The position numbers were made by a program, and so were the translations under genes. From positions 10,857,501 to 10,921,500 of the forward strand of contig CM052361.1 of assembly GCA_028551475.1 (NCBI GenBank): a DNA stretch of 64,000 nucleotides. The letters run 5' to 3'. Positions 50,740-61,900 of this stretch are shown in pieces. Every line of letters begins with the position of its first letter. Positions within the stretch are counted from its first letter, which is position 1. The notes under the pieces were generated by a model. It saw only the letters and a program-made list of their open reading frames with translations, made no database searches and had not been told where the DNA came from. Source of the DNA: Casuarina equisetifolia (taxonomy: Eukaryota; Streptophyta; Magnoliopsida; Fagales; Casuarinaceae).

Positions 50740-52550
50740 AGGGTTTAGATTATTCCTTAGTACCATTATAGATATGTTTAAGTACATAATCTATGTAAAA
50801 AATGGTACCACAAGATAGACTATTACTAGAGAGTTCATTAAAAATCTATGTCCAACTTTTTGTTCCTTCGCTTGTAGATTGTTGATCAAGATTTCATAAT
50901 TGTTGATTATTTAAAAATCTTGTTGAATAAAATTGCAGTAATTGTTAACCACTTGCTAGCCCAGTGGTGAGCTAGCAAGGCTTAAGACTTCTTGGCTTGG
51001 GTGTGAAAAAAGAAAAAAAAGTTTGGTAATTCTTTTGTCAACTAATTTTGTATGGATTTCTAATGGTGCATTTGCATGATGGGCAGTGGTGTTTTATACA
51101 CTTGCATAAATAAAAGAAAATAAAGTTTCTCATGTAAAATGGGTGAGAAAATTCAATTGTAAATGAAGACAAAAAATGAGAAAAAAATAAGGTTTTTCCT
51201 TAACACTTTTATAGATATGTATAAGTACATAATCTATGTAAAAAGTAACACCTCAAGATGGACCATTAGTAAAGAGTTCATTAAAAATCTATGTTCAACT
51301 GTTTATTCCTTCACTTGTGGATTGTTGATTATTTGTAAATCTTGTTAACTAAAAGTGTAGTAGTTATTGATCACTTGCCAGCCTATTGTGAACTAGCAAG
51401 TTCTAAGACTTTTTGGCTTGAGTGTATAAGTTTGGATGTGTGCAAAAAAGAAAAAAGCGTAGTAATTCTTCCATTAGTAAAGAGTTCATTAAAAATCTAT
51501 GTTGCATTTGCGTGGTGGGTGGGGACATGCTATATACCTAGAGAAATAAAAGGAAATAAAGGTTCCCATGTTGCAAAATGGGTAAGCAAACTCATTTGTA
51601 AATGAGGAGAATAAATGAGGAAAAAATAAGGTTCTTTCTTAGCACCCTTATAAATATGTATAAGTACATAATTTATGTATAAGGTGGCACCACAAGATGA
51701 ATCATTAATAAAGAGCTCATTAAAAATCTATGTTTAACCATGTGTTCCCTCATTCCTAGATTATTGATCAAGATTTTGTAATTGTTGATTATTTGTAAAT
51801 CTTGTTAACTAGAAGTGTAGTACTTATTAGTCACTTGTTAGCCTAGTGTGAACTGGCAAGGCCTTAGACTTTTTAGCCTAAGTGTGTAACTTTAGGTGCG
51901 TGTGTAAAGAAAAAAGTGCAATAATTCTTCCATCAACTGATTTGGTAGGGAGTTCTAATGGTGCAATTGCATGGTGGGCAAGGATGTGTCATACACCTGG
52001 AGAAATAAAAGAAAATAAAGTTTCCTGTGTTGTAAAATGGGTAAGCAAACTCGTTTATAAATGAGGAGAATAAATGAAAAGAATATAAGGTTTTTTCTTA
52101 GCATCCTTATAGATAAATATAAGTATATAATTTACATAAAAAATGGCACCGCTGAGATGGACTGCAAGTAAAGAGCTCATTTAGAAATCTATATTCAATC
52201 ATATGTTCCTTCACTCGTAGATTGTTAATCAAGATTTTGTAATTGTTGATTATTCATAAATCTTGTTAACTAAAAGTGCAATAATTAGTGATCACTTGCT
52301 AGAGCAGTGTGAGCTAGCAAGGCTAAAGACATTTTGGCATGAGTGTATAAGTTTAGGTGCATGTGCAAAGAAAAAAGTGCAACAATTCTTCCATTAACTG
52401 ATTTGGTAAGGACTTCTAATGGTGCATTTGTGCAGTGGGTGGGGATGTGTCATACACTTGGAAATTAAAAGAAAATAAAGTTTCTTGTGTTGTAAAATAG
52501 GCGAGCATACTTATTTGTAAATGAGGAGAAAAAATGAAGGAAAAATGATT
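50740..52550. repeat. Tandem array of four ~440-457-bp units
   Basis: Four consecutive units begin near 50,757, 51,195, 51,637 and 52,094. Each contains, in order: TATAGATATGTATAAGTACAT or a close variant, AAAGAGTTCATTAAAAATCT, TAATTGTTGATTATTTGTAA, a hairpin-forming CTTGCTAGC...GCTAGCAAG pair, TCTAATGGTGCATTTGCATG, AAAGAAAATAAAG and ATTTGTAAATGAGGAGAA or close variants. Unit 1 is the most different around the first words. No unit encodes a conserved protein; frames of 61 and 87 codons arise from the repeat. The array sits just left of the retroelement complex, and its origin is unknown. Confidence 0.85.
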
Positions 52551-52854
52551 ATGGTAAATTTAGTCAAAGAAGGAATTACCACTAAACATGGAATCCAATA
52601 GAGTTACAACAAAACATCTTTGGGAAGCAATATTTGAAATGATTTTGTTAGGTTATCTCAATTACATTTCTTGTAATTTGTCTCATAATTATGACAAATA
52701 TTACTAGGTCTTTGTTATAATGTTATGGATTCAACAAGGCATGCATGTATCAAAATCTAATTGGATATGGACATTAGCCTAGGGTATTATTGTTCACCAT
52801 AAAGATACCTACAAGAGAATGATTGGTCATGTTAATTTATGTTAGGATTAGTGG

Positions 52855-53110
52855 AACAATTAGGTTGAGGGTATGATTGTCATTATAATTAGGGATCTTT
52901 TATATAATTATGGAGCTAAGAAATATCTTCTAGATGTAATGGGTTTGTTGATAGTATCGAGTTAGGATTCTTATCATTTTGTAGAAGTAAGCTTTCCTAG
53001 TAGTATTTGACTAGGATTCCTTCAAGGTTTCTTTATAAATAGGGGAAGTATAGAGAAACCTAGTAGGTGAGTTAAGAAAGTCCCCATGGAAGGGATAATT
53101 GTTGGAGAAG
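52855..53110 (+). mobile_element. Possible LTR fragment of another Copia-like element
   Basis: This segment has the look of a plant Copia LTR: several AGGATTC-type words, a TATA box (TTTATAAATAGG, 53031-53042), then a short leader-like sequence. Clear TG and CA borders and a matching second copy are not visible, so the assignment is tentative. Confidence 0.3.
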
Positions 53111-53225
53111 GCCCCTATCATGGATTCTAATGGATGAGAGAATCCATGAGATACTTATTTGAGAAGAGAGAATGTATGAGAAAATCTAATGAAAAGAGAA
53201 TACATGGGATGTAGGACACTATAAT

Positions 53226-53237
53226 GCTATGATACCA
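53226..53237 (-). mobile_element. Primer-binding site of the minus-oriented retroelement
   Basis: On the minus strand, TGGTATCATAGC lies 5 bp beyond the LTR end. It differs at one position from TGGTATCAGAGC, the plant initiator-tRNA(Met) primer-binding site. Confidence 0.7.
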
Positions 53238-53242
53238 CTTAT

Positions 53243-53775
53243 TGTGGAAGTGACCTATCACATGAACATATAAACACATAGATCAAAACATAAATATACA
53301 AGAGACATAAGATTTAAGAGGTTTGGACTAACACAATGTCCAACGTCCCTTGTTAACCAGCCCCTTCTCCTATTATTAAATTTCTTCATGAGAATACAAA
53401 GGTGTGGATTACAAGATTCACACACAACTCTCACATAGCTCTTACATAACTGTTCTCAATACTCACATCAACATACTTGATTCTTTCTTTGTTAATGGCT
53501 ATTACACAAAGCAATGCTGTTTGGTTGCCATTCTCATGAGGTGTAGGCTGCCACCTTCATGAGGAATAACCTTATCTCTTTTGGCCTTTAGGTTTTTCCT
53601 ATGGTTTTTTATTTTTATATTAGCACTAAAAGAAGTCCTAGCTAGATATTATTAAGAGCCTGAACCAAATACCATTAGGAATCTTAATCAATACATAAGA
53701 GAATAACTCCTAAAATATTCCTATAATACATATGAAATATATCTAGGCCTACTAATTTTCACTCAAATCCAAACC
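53243..53775 (-). mobile_element. LTR in minus orientation
   Basis: The reverse complement of this segment matches the 3' LTR at 58044-58578 along almost its whole length. Shared words include AGTGAAAATTAGTAGGCC, AGCATTGCTTTGTGTA, ACCTTTGTATTCT and GACATTGTGTTAGTC. By eye roughly four in five positions agree; no computed value is available. On the minus strand it ends in CA at 53244-53243 and is followed by a primer-binding site, so it is the 5' LTR of an element pointing left. Its TG start is blurred at the junction near 53,770. Confidence 0.8.
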
Positions 53776-53868
53776 TCTTAAATCTATTATGTTTGGGTAT
53801 GTACTTTCTTATATTTGTGTGTTTGATCTTTATATAGATGATGTGACTTGGTTAAATTCTCCTAACAA
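53766..53868 (+). mobile_element. Truncated plus-oriented LTR end
   Basis: This short segment starts with CCAAACCTCTTAAATCT, matching the last about 90 bases of the 3' LTR (CTAAACCTTTTAAATCT at 58,492), and ends in CTAACA before a primer-binding-site region. The rest of a plus-oriented 5' LTR is missing; the minus-oriented LTR takes its place. Similarity downstream of the first words is weak. Confidence 0.5.
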
Positions 53869-53901
53869 GTGGTATTAAGTGTCAAGTTAGATCCCAACAA
53901 G

Positions 53902-53913
53902 TGGTATCGGAGC
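53902..53913 (+). mobile_element. Primer-binding site of the plus-oriented retroelement
   Basis: TGGTATCGGAGC differs at one position from the initiator-tRNA(Met) primer-binding site. It lies in AACAAGTGGTAT, a word that also occurs 32 bp upstream at 53864-53875, so the site region seems partly duplicated. Confidence 0.75.
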
Positions 53914-56900
53914 TAGGTTGCATGGCTTGAGAGTATCACATGGAACACAAAACTAGATTAGTATTGAATAAGAGATGGGTGACTTTTATTGGTATTTCTT
54001 AAGAAAAGAGCTAGTCTTTATATAAGAGAGAAAAACAAAGGGTGATTTTTCTGCATGGGTTTTCTTTTTAGTTTCAAAACTTATCTTCATTAGGAAACTA
54101 GAGGAAGAATAACTATTTGATGTGAACTTAGCACCCATGCATAAGAGAGAAGCTATCAATAAAGGTTTTGTTCTAAGAAACCTTTTGCTGGCATGCAACC
54201 CATGGTGAGAGAAGCCAAAATTGGCGATTGAGATATGGATTTTCTTCTCTAGACTTTGTTTATGTGATTTTTGACTTCTTGATGGCCAGAAACTTTTGGA
54301 TTTCATCAACAAATTGACTAGAGAATTGCAAGTTATGTTGAACTTGCATGGCCGAAAAATGGATTTGAAATTCCTCCTTCATTCGACTATTTTTGGAGAA
54401 AATGAGGCTAACTTAGGAATCAAGGCATCTTGATATACAATTCTTGAGATTTTTCATGAAAAATGGTCACCAGAAAGTGCAAAACCGGGTTATGCTACCT
54501 AGTTTGGGACTTGAATAAGAGATACCGATTGCACGTTGATTTGAGTATGAAGTGGGTAAGCAAAGCAAATATAGGAGTGGGTGATCCAGATGCGAATTCA
54601 GATTAGGCTCATCATTATGCATGCATAACAAGTCGGGTTGGTGGGAATGGATTTGGGTATGGATCGATTAACCAGGTCAAGTCCAAGTAAATGGATTTGG
54701 ATGGATTTGAGTATGGATTAGTGAAATGGAACGGGTTAGAATAGTCTGGATATTAGGCTAGATTAAGCCTAGATTGAACGAACCAAAGTTGGGTCGAAAC
54801 AAGCCTGTGGAAGGTAGGCCATTTGGAGCTGGGTTAAGCTCATTGAAGATGGGCTTTTGCAAATGGGCCAAAGATCGAGTTAGGCCAAGCCTAAGCTTGT
54901 TGAGTTGGGCCAAGATCAAGTTGAATTGCCGAATCAAGTTGGGTTGGACTCGAATTATGAACCCATCGGATTAGGGATGGACGATTGAGAATAATTTGGT
55001 GGATCTATGTCAATCAACGGTGTCTTAGAGTAAGGTAAGGGTGTATGGATGATCTATGGAGAATTATGGTTCTAACCTTGGTGGAATATTGGCAAATGAT
55101 AGTGGTGTGTGGTTGGAAATGCTGGGTTGGGTTACAAATGTCGTGAATGGCGACGGGAATATGAAAATTGATGATAAATTAGAGAAACCATGGTGTCAGA
55201 ATGATTCACTGATCAAGTTGGATGCAATTGGCAATGAAAATCTATTGGAAAAGTGATGAGAAACAATGACGATAGTGTTGGGTCACGAAGTGGGTCAACT
55301 CGTAAGAGAGCTAGGTTGGGCACGATTATGCATGAGGTGTGTGACATACATGCGTGAATGGTGTGTGAGGCCCACACATGGACATAAACAGTGGTGTGTG
55401 AATTACACACATTGAAGAGATTCTTTCCCAGGTATTTTTTACCAGCCTTATGTAGAATTTTAAACAGTCTTTGATAGTATATTTGGTTTATGATTTTGAG
55501 TTTTAGGAATGTCTAAATTTGATGAATATTGGTGTTAGTATTTGGACTTGGTTTTCTAACTTGTGGTGAATTTCAAATTAGGTTTGTATTGAATGGTTTG
55601 ACATAATCAATGATGACAAAGATGGAATAAGAGAATTGTGGTTGTTAGTACCTTTGTCTTGATTTATTTAGTGCTTATTATGTTGTCACTAATGGAATTA
55701 TGGATGTCATTATTGGATTTTATTTGACTTCTTTTATTAGATTTACTTTGGTTTTGTTTTGTACTATGCTTGGCATCTAGGATCTATTGGTCATGCATTT
55801 GGCCAAAATGTTCAAGGTTCCAATGAAAGATTAATAATTCAAGAGGTCGATGATTATGCTTTTGAATAGAGATAGAAAAAAATGTTCTTCATCTTTTACC
55901 TTCATTATTGTCTTTGGACAATGGTAGAAAATGAGATAATTTTTGTCTATTTTGCAATTATTTGGGATCTCTTGGTTATATGGTTGACCAAGGTATAAGG
56001 TTCCAAAAAGAGGTTGATATCTCAGGAGGTTGTTATACTCCTAAAGGAGGATTCGAGGAGGAGAGTTCTCTTCATTCAATGTTTCTAGTATATTGTTAGT
56101 TGACAATAACAAACATGAAAGACATAATTGTATGACACTAGAAGCAAGAGGTAGAATAAGGAAAGTTCCAAGTAATGGCTTTGCATTATTGAGATTGTGA
56201 GATAGCGAGATAGTGATACAGTTCAGGAATTACTATTAAGCTTAAGAGTAAAGTTATTCTTTAGAGAATGGTTGATTTTTTAGATGTTACACAGCATATG
56301 TGGATAAGGTAGAGATAATTTTCTCTCTGTTTTGGATTCCACATGGTTAGGTTGGTTAGATGACACTAATATAAAATGTGTCTTGATTTTAGGTTTAATA
56401 AAACCTAAGGGATTTAGAATGTGTTAGACCCCAAGCCCAAATTGATATTTTAGCATGTAATGAGATAATGATTGAAAGATTACCTACAACATGGACACTT
56501 AGAAATGTAGTGTTCATTCAAGGAGAGTTTGATGAAGCCACAATTAAGAGAAAACTAATAAATGGGCAGAGGTTGTTGTATGTACCTGGGATTGCTTAAT
56601 TAGATGATTGCTTATAACATGGACACTTAGAAATATAATGTTCATTCATAGAGCATTTGATAAGCCATAATAAAGGGGGAATTAACGGATCAACAAGGTT
56701 GTTGTGTAGTTAATGTACCTAGGATTGCTCAGTTAGTTGATGTTAATGTACCTGGGATTTCTTAATTAGATGATTGCTTATAACATGGACACTTAGAAAT
56801 ATAATGTTCATTCATAGAGCATTTGATAAGCCATAATAAAGGGGGAATTAACGGATCAACAAGGTTGTTGTGTAGTTAATGTAACTAGGATTGCTCAGTT

Positions 56901-58030
56901 AGTTGATGTTATTTCTCTAATTGCTACTCTAATGATTGTATAAGTAGTGAGATTTATTTTCATCTTTAAACACTATTTTTAGAACATCCATAGGAGAGCA
57001 ATGAGATATTTCCTAGTGTGAGCTTATGTTGAAGGGGGAATTTATGATGGTGCGAATACTTACTATGATTAGTTGTAGTTAACTATTAAATAATGCACCA
57101 TATGATGTGGACAATTACAAAGTGATGTGATATATTCTCCTTGTTGATCATGAGAACTTTGATATAGGTGACATTAAGTTTTGACGACAGTCTATGTTGC
57201 ACATTATATTAGCCCATGGGATTCGAAGTTAAATGAGATGATGTATGGATAAAGGAAGCATTTACAGATTTATGTTATTTCTTAAGTAATGATACATGAA
57301 GATATACATTCATAAGCATGCATAGATTTGTTAAATGCTTGAGTAACAATATTAGTATTTACTTCAGGATAACTCCTTTTAGGTATGTTATTCACTTCTT
57401 AAGTATGTTAACAACATGATTAGTTGTTGAACCCTGCAAGGATTTTTTTTGGAGAAGTTGCAAATGGAGTTTATGATAGAATTTGCTATAATAGACCTAA
57501 GAATGACATGGTATATCCTTAGGAGGGGATACTTAAGATGAAGTGCGGTGGGATTCCTTCAATTGGATTGAGTTGAAGAGGGAGACCGAGGGAGAGGTCC
57601 ATTCATTGAAAGATAGACATGATTAAAAACTGTTGAGGTTGTACTAGTGGTAGATAGCTTGAGGATAGACCTGTTGAGGTTAGATATTGCATATTTCTCG
57701 TACAACTGATGTGTTATTCAGTTGGGTATCTCTTCATTAGTGGAGGAAGAGCTTAGAAAGTTAGAAAAGAGACGTCTTAGGATGCAGCTTGAGGAGTTAG
57801 GGGATATACATATTTCCTAATGTAGCTGATGTGTTATTCATTTGGGTATCCCTTAATTGGTGATGGAGGAAGAGTTTAGGAAGCTAGAGAAGATATGTCT
57901 TCAGATGAAGTTGATGTGCTAATCAGGATGGTTGATTGATATTGAGAAGATTCTAAACTATTAGAAGGTTTAGAGATCATGTATGTAGCAGATTAACCTA
58001 TTGTGTAGGGTTGTTGCACTACTTTTATTC
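53914..58030 (+). mobile_element. Interior of a non-coding LTR retroelement (LARD-like)
   Basis: About 4.1 kb separate the primer-binding site from the polypurine tract. All frames are broken; the longest ORFs are about 66-108 codons and show no gag zinc knuckle, protease, integrase or reverse-transcriptase motif. A GGGTT/GGGCC-rich section lies at 54,600-54,970. Two local duplications are present: a 166-bp unit at 56,579-56,910 and a ~120-bp unit at 57,700-57,930. Length without coding capacity fits large retrotransposon derivatives, or an autonomous element degraded past recognition. Confidence 0.65.
56579..56910. repeat. 166-bp tandem duplication inside the retroelement interior
   Basis: 56579-56744 and 56745-56910 are nearly identical; I see only two or three differences (for example TTGCTTAAT against TTTCTTAAT, and TGTACCTAGG against TGTAACTAGG). 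A more diverged relative of the unit precedes them from about 56,461 (shared ACATGGACACTTAGAAAT and GTTCATTCA). Confidence 0.9.
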
Positions 58031-58043
58031 TAAAGGGGGAAAT
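58031..58043 (+). mobile_element. Polypurine tract
   Basis: TAAAGGGGGAAAT directly precedes the TG of the 3' LTR, in the position expected for plus-strand priming. Confidence 0.75.
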
Positions 58044-58578
58044 TGTTTGGAATTGAGTGAAAATTAGTAGGCCTAGATATATTCTATGTACATTATAAGA
58101 AGATTCTAGGAGTTGTTATATTCTATATTGATTAGGATTCTTAATGGTATTTGATTAAGACTCCTAACAATATCCAACTCATACTCCTTTTAGTGCTAGT
58201 TTAAAAAGAAAAGACCATAGGAAAATCCTAAAGCCCAAAAGAGAGAGGGTTACACTTTATGGAGGTGGCAACTTGCACCTCATAAGAGTGACAACCAAAG
58301 AGCATTGCTTTGTGTAGTAGTTACTGGCCAATAGAGAATTAAGTATGTTGCTGTGAGTATTGTGAATAGTTGTATGAGAGCTGTGTATGAATTTTGTAAT
58401 TAGTACCTTTGTATTCTTATGAAGAAATCTAATAAGAGAAGAAAGGGTTGGTAGTTGTGCCGGTGATGAGAGATGTAAGACATTGTGTTAGTCTAAACCT
58501 TTTAAATCTTGTATCTCATGTATGTTTATGTTTTAATCTATGTGTTTTATATTCATGTGATGGGTTGCTTCGGCAACA
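58044..58578 (+). mobile_element. 3' LTR, complete
   Basis: A 535-bp LTR starts TGTTTGGAATTGAG right after the polypurine tract and ends GGCAACA. It matches the reverse complement of 53243-53775. It encodes nothing. The five bases after it are ATTTC; no matching target-site copy could be placed because the element's own 5' LTR is truncated. Confidence 0.8.
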
Positions 58579-58990
58579 ATTTCATAATTTGTTATCATTG
58601 ACACAATTTTTAATGAATTAGGTACATCAAATGATAAGTACATAAAGTTTAAATACTAACCATAACAAATGATAAAGAAACTTTAACAATAACGGGCCAT
58701 CACAACAATCCATTCAAACCCAAATAAATAAATAAAATCACCTTATCTTAACAATTAAATATTAAACTTTCATCAAATGGAACATGTAGCATCATGTAGA
58801 ATCAAATTCCCAAATAAAGTAAGAACTTTGAACAACCTTAATACAAAGAACACACATACCTAATATGACAATCTGTCCAAGGAGCTAACAATTTATTCAT
58901 ACACATTTAGATGCTGCAATGCATTTGCAAATAACAAGTTAGCACTAAAAGATGTATTAAAACAAAGTAGAACGAATACATTACGGTAGT
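58579..58990. other. AT-rich spacer and likely 3' untranslated region of the P450 gene
   Basis: No coding sequence is seen. The right part, next to the P450 stop codon, is presumed 3' untranslated sequence on the minus strand. Confidence 0.5.
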
Positions 58991-61900
58991 TTACGAGATC
59001 TTTGTGAGTTCGGCGAGACAATTGTCGTCCGTCATTGGTCCCTCGTAGAAACGTAGTGGGGATTTCGGATTAACTCGTTTGAGCCTGCACCCATGATAGT
59101 GAACTTGTATGGACAGTAAAATCTACTTATAGGAAACAAAGCACAAAGACAAGATATTCCATGATAGTGAACTTGTATGGACAGTATAATCTACTTATAG
59201 GAAACAAAGCACAAAGACAAGATATTTAGTAGATCATGCTAAGACAAATTGGAATAAATGCTTAATAAACTGGTTTTTCTTGGAGTTGTATAAATATATG
59301 TATCTTTTTTGCTAGGTAAATAGGAAGAGAGTAGAATATTTTGGGAATCTGAGGATTAGAACGCCTGACTCAAGAATTAAGCACACATAGCTTTACTAAT
59401 AGGCCACCGGCCTTGGTTTCATATAAATATATGTATGTTTGCGTCGGTCGGGGTGATTTTTGACTTCTCTACTAAAAGGAAAAGAAAAGAAATGTTGCCC
59501 ATGTTATATAGGGTTTAGGCAACTCACCTATAGTTAAGGACGAAATGATGAAGCAAAATTGTTATGACAAGCCTGGTCAGATCACTCCCGAGACAAAATC
59601 TGCCTCCTGCTCCGAAGGGCATAAAAGCCGCTTCTTTGTTTTTCATATTCTATTACAAGAGAAGAACGACTCAATTATATCGTATCTGTATATTTTATGG
59701 TCTAAACGAATTAAACAAAAAACCAATAGGGAAAATATAACCAATTAATATACAAGTACGTCACTTACATCCCATCTTGACGGATCGAAGTCTCGTGGGT
59801 TTTCATAAATTTCAGGATCCATATGAACGGCTCCAACCCAAACTATAACTTTCCATCCCTTCGGTATGGTGTAGCCTAAAAATAAATAAGCTTTTTGGAT
59901 GACCCATGATAAATAAATAAGGAAATAAATAAATTAGGAAGTCTCGGGCCCGACTAATTACCATTGATGCTAACATCGACTTTTGCCCCTCGAAATATTG
60001 AGAAGGCACTTAACTTGCGGAGTGTCTCATCAATTGCCTATAAACCAAATGTAGGAGTTTCCAACTTGTTACATGTATGGAGCATTGGGTCAAGCTTTTG
60101 ATCATAACAAGAAGTAATACAAATTCAGAGCCCCTTGGTTTTATGTTGCATTTGCTATGAGGCATTTGGATGTTTATACTATTTATATGGTGAATACTAT
60201 TCTTTTCTCCAAATTATAATCAATGATGCAAATAGTTAGAAAGCCCAAAGTCCTAGTTCAAGAGTTAGATGGTCCTTCTTTCCATTATATTGTACTTTAG
60301 GAATATTTTATTCCAATGTGGGACATTCATCCCTCACACATGCCCCTGCATGTAGAGCAACATTTTGCTCAAAGTCATACGGGATGGGGCAAATTTGACC
60401 TGACCCTTGATACTAAATTAGAAAAATAAAATCTTATTCAAAAGTTAGTTAAAAGACTAGAATTCTTCTTTGTTTTATACTTTACTTCATGGATTTTTCC
60501 TTCTAGTGTAGGACTTTTATCTTACACATAGTAGCAAAACCATTCAAATAAAAACAATGCTTTTGAAAAGAAAAGAGAAATATATTTGTTTATAAGTGTC
60601 AATTTCATGCCACCAATCTACCAATAAATTTGGTGTTGGTTTAACATTAGTCTTGCACTTTTTTTGTAATGGTATATCAACTTGAAGTTCCGTAATAGGA
60701 AAAGATTTTTTTTTTGTTTTTCTTCTAGAGATAGATATGCCCTAGGTCAAGTCAAACAAATAGAGCGAATGCTTTGTTGAAATATAATTTTAACAAAAAA
60801 ATGAAGAAGCCAAAAACTGCATACCTTAGCAAGATATTTCATATGTTTAATTTCTTCAAAGTTTATTCCTTTTTGGGTAGATGGTCTTCTTTTCATGATC
60901 TCCTCTTGTTCCTTCTGAAAAATGGATTGAACAATTGTCCACGTAAATTGATGCCCATATGGATGGAGTTTAAACTTTAGGGTTTTAAGTTTTAGTAAAC
61001 TATAAATATTAGACAAAGCAATCCATAAACAATTTAATAGGCAATAGTGTTATGGTGAATTTAATGTAAATTGGCTTCCAACTTCAAGAAGTTTTATTGG
61101 CTTTTGAGGTTTAGATCAATTACATTCCTTAATTAGATTGTAAACACACCTTCGCTTTCTCAAAGGCTTCAGGATGTTCACTGAGGTGTACCATAGCCCA
61201 TAAGGCAAGCAATGCCGAGCTCTGAATACCAGGCGAAGAACTAAGTACCAACTTCACAATATGCTCATCCTTCAATTTTTGACGATTGTCACCCTCAACT
61301 TCCATGAGCAGATCCATCAGAGCTTTCTTTCCCTTGTGTTGATTACTTTTAGCTCTCGCCCTCTTTTCGTTTAGGATGGATTTAAGGATCTTTACCAACT
61401 CTTCTTTGGCCTGATGCATTAAAACCATACCACTCTGACTTCAATCATAGCTAATATAAAAATAGAAACGTAATTTGGTTCAAGTAGTACCATTTAAGAA
61501 TGCTTATGCTCCTGCTCAGAAACACAAACTTGAGAATAAACATTTTTTTTTTCTTTTCGCCAAAAGTGACTACTGAGCTTGTGAGAGATTGACACACTTC
61601 GAACAGAAAAAAAAAAGGGATAAGCTAATATGTGTATGTTTAATTGTTCACCGAATTTTCCAATTAATTTTTCTAAAATACATGGTTAATTATTATGGTC
61701 ATCAAGTCAATTGAATAGGGTATGCTTTGAAATTAAAAGCACTACCAAATAATTTGAGATGCTTAAGAGCTGAAATTTTTGCTTTGAATAGTTAGGTTAT
61801 CAAAGATCAACTTTTTTATTCTGAGGAACAATAACTTATGTCCCAATCAGTCTATACCATATTTACCTTCTATTTTGATGAAAATGCCAAATTTGTTACT

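Noticed and set aside
53986-54312. Minus-strand ORF of 108 codons beside the primer-binding site
   Set aside because: Ser/Lys-rich frame without a domain, in the untranslated leader region of the element and on the opposite strand to it.
54774-55256. Plus-strand ORFs of 66 codons inside the retroelement interior
   Set aside because: They lack any gag, protease or polymerase motif and are interrupted by stops; composition follows the local GGGTT-rich repeat.
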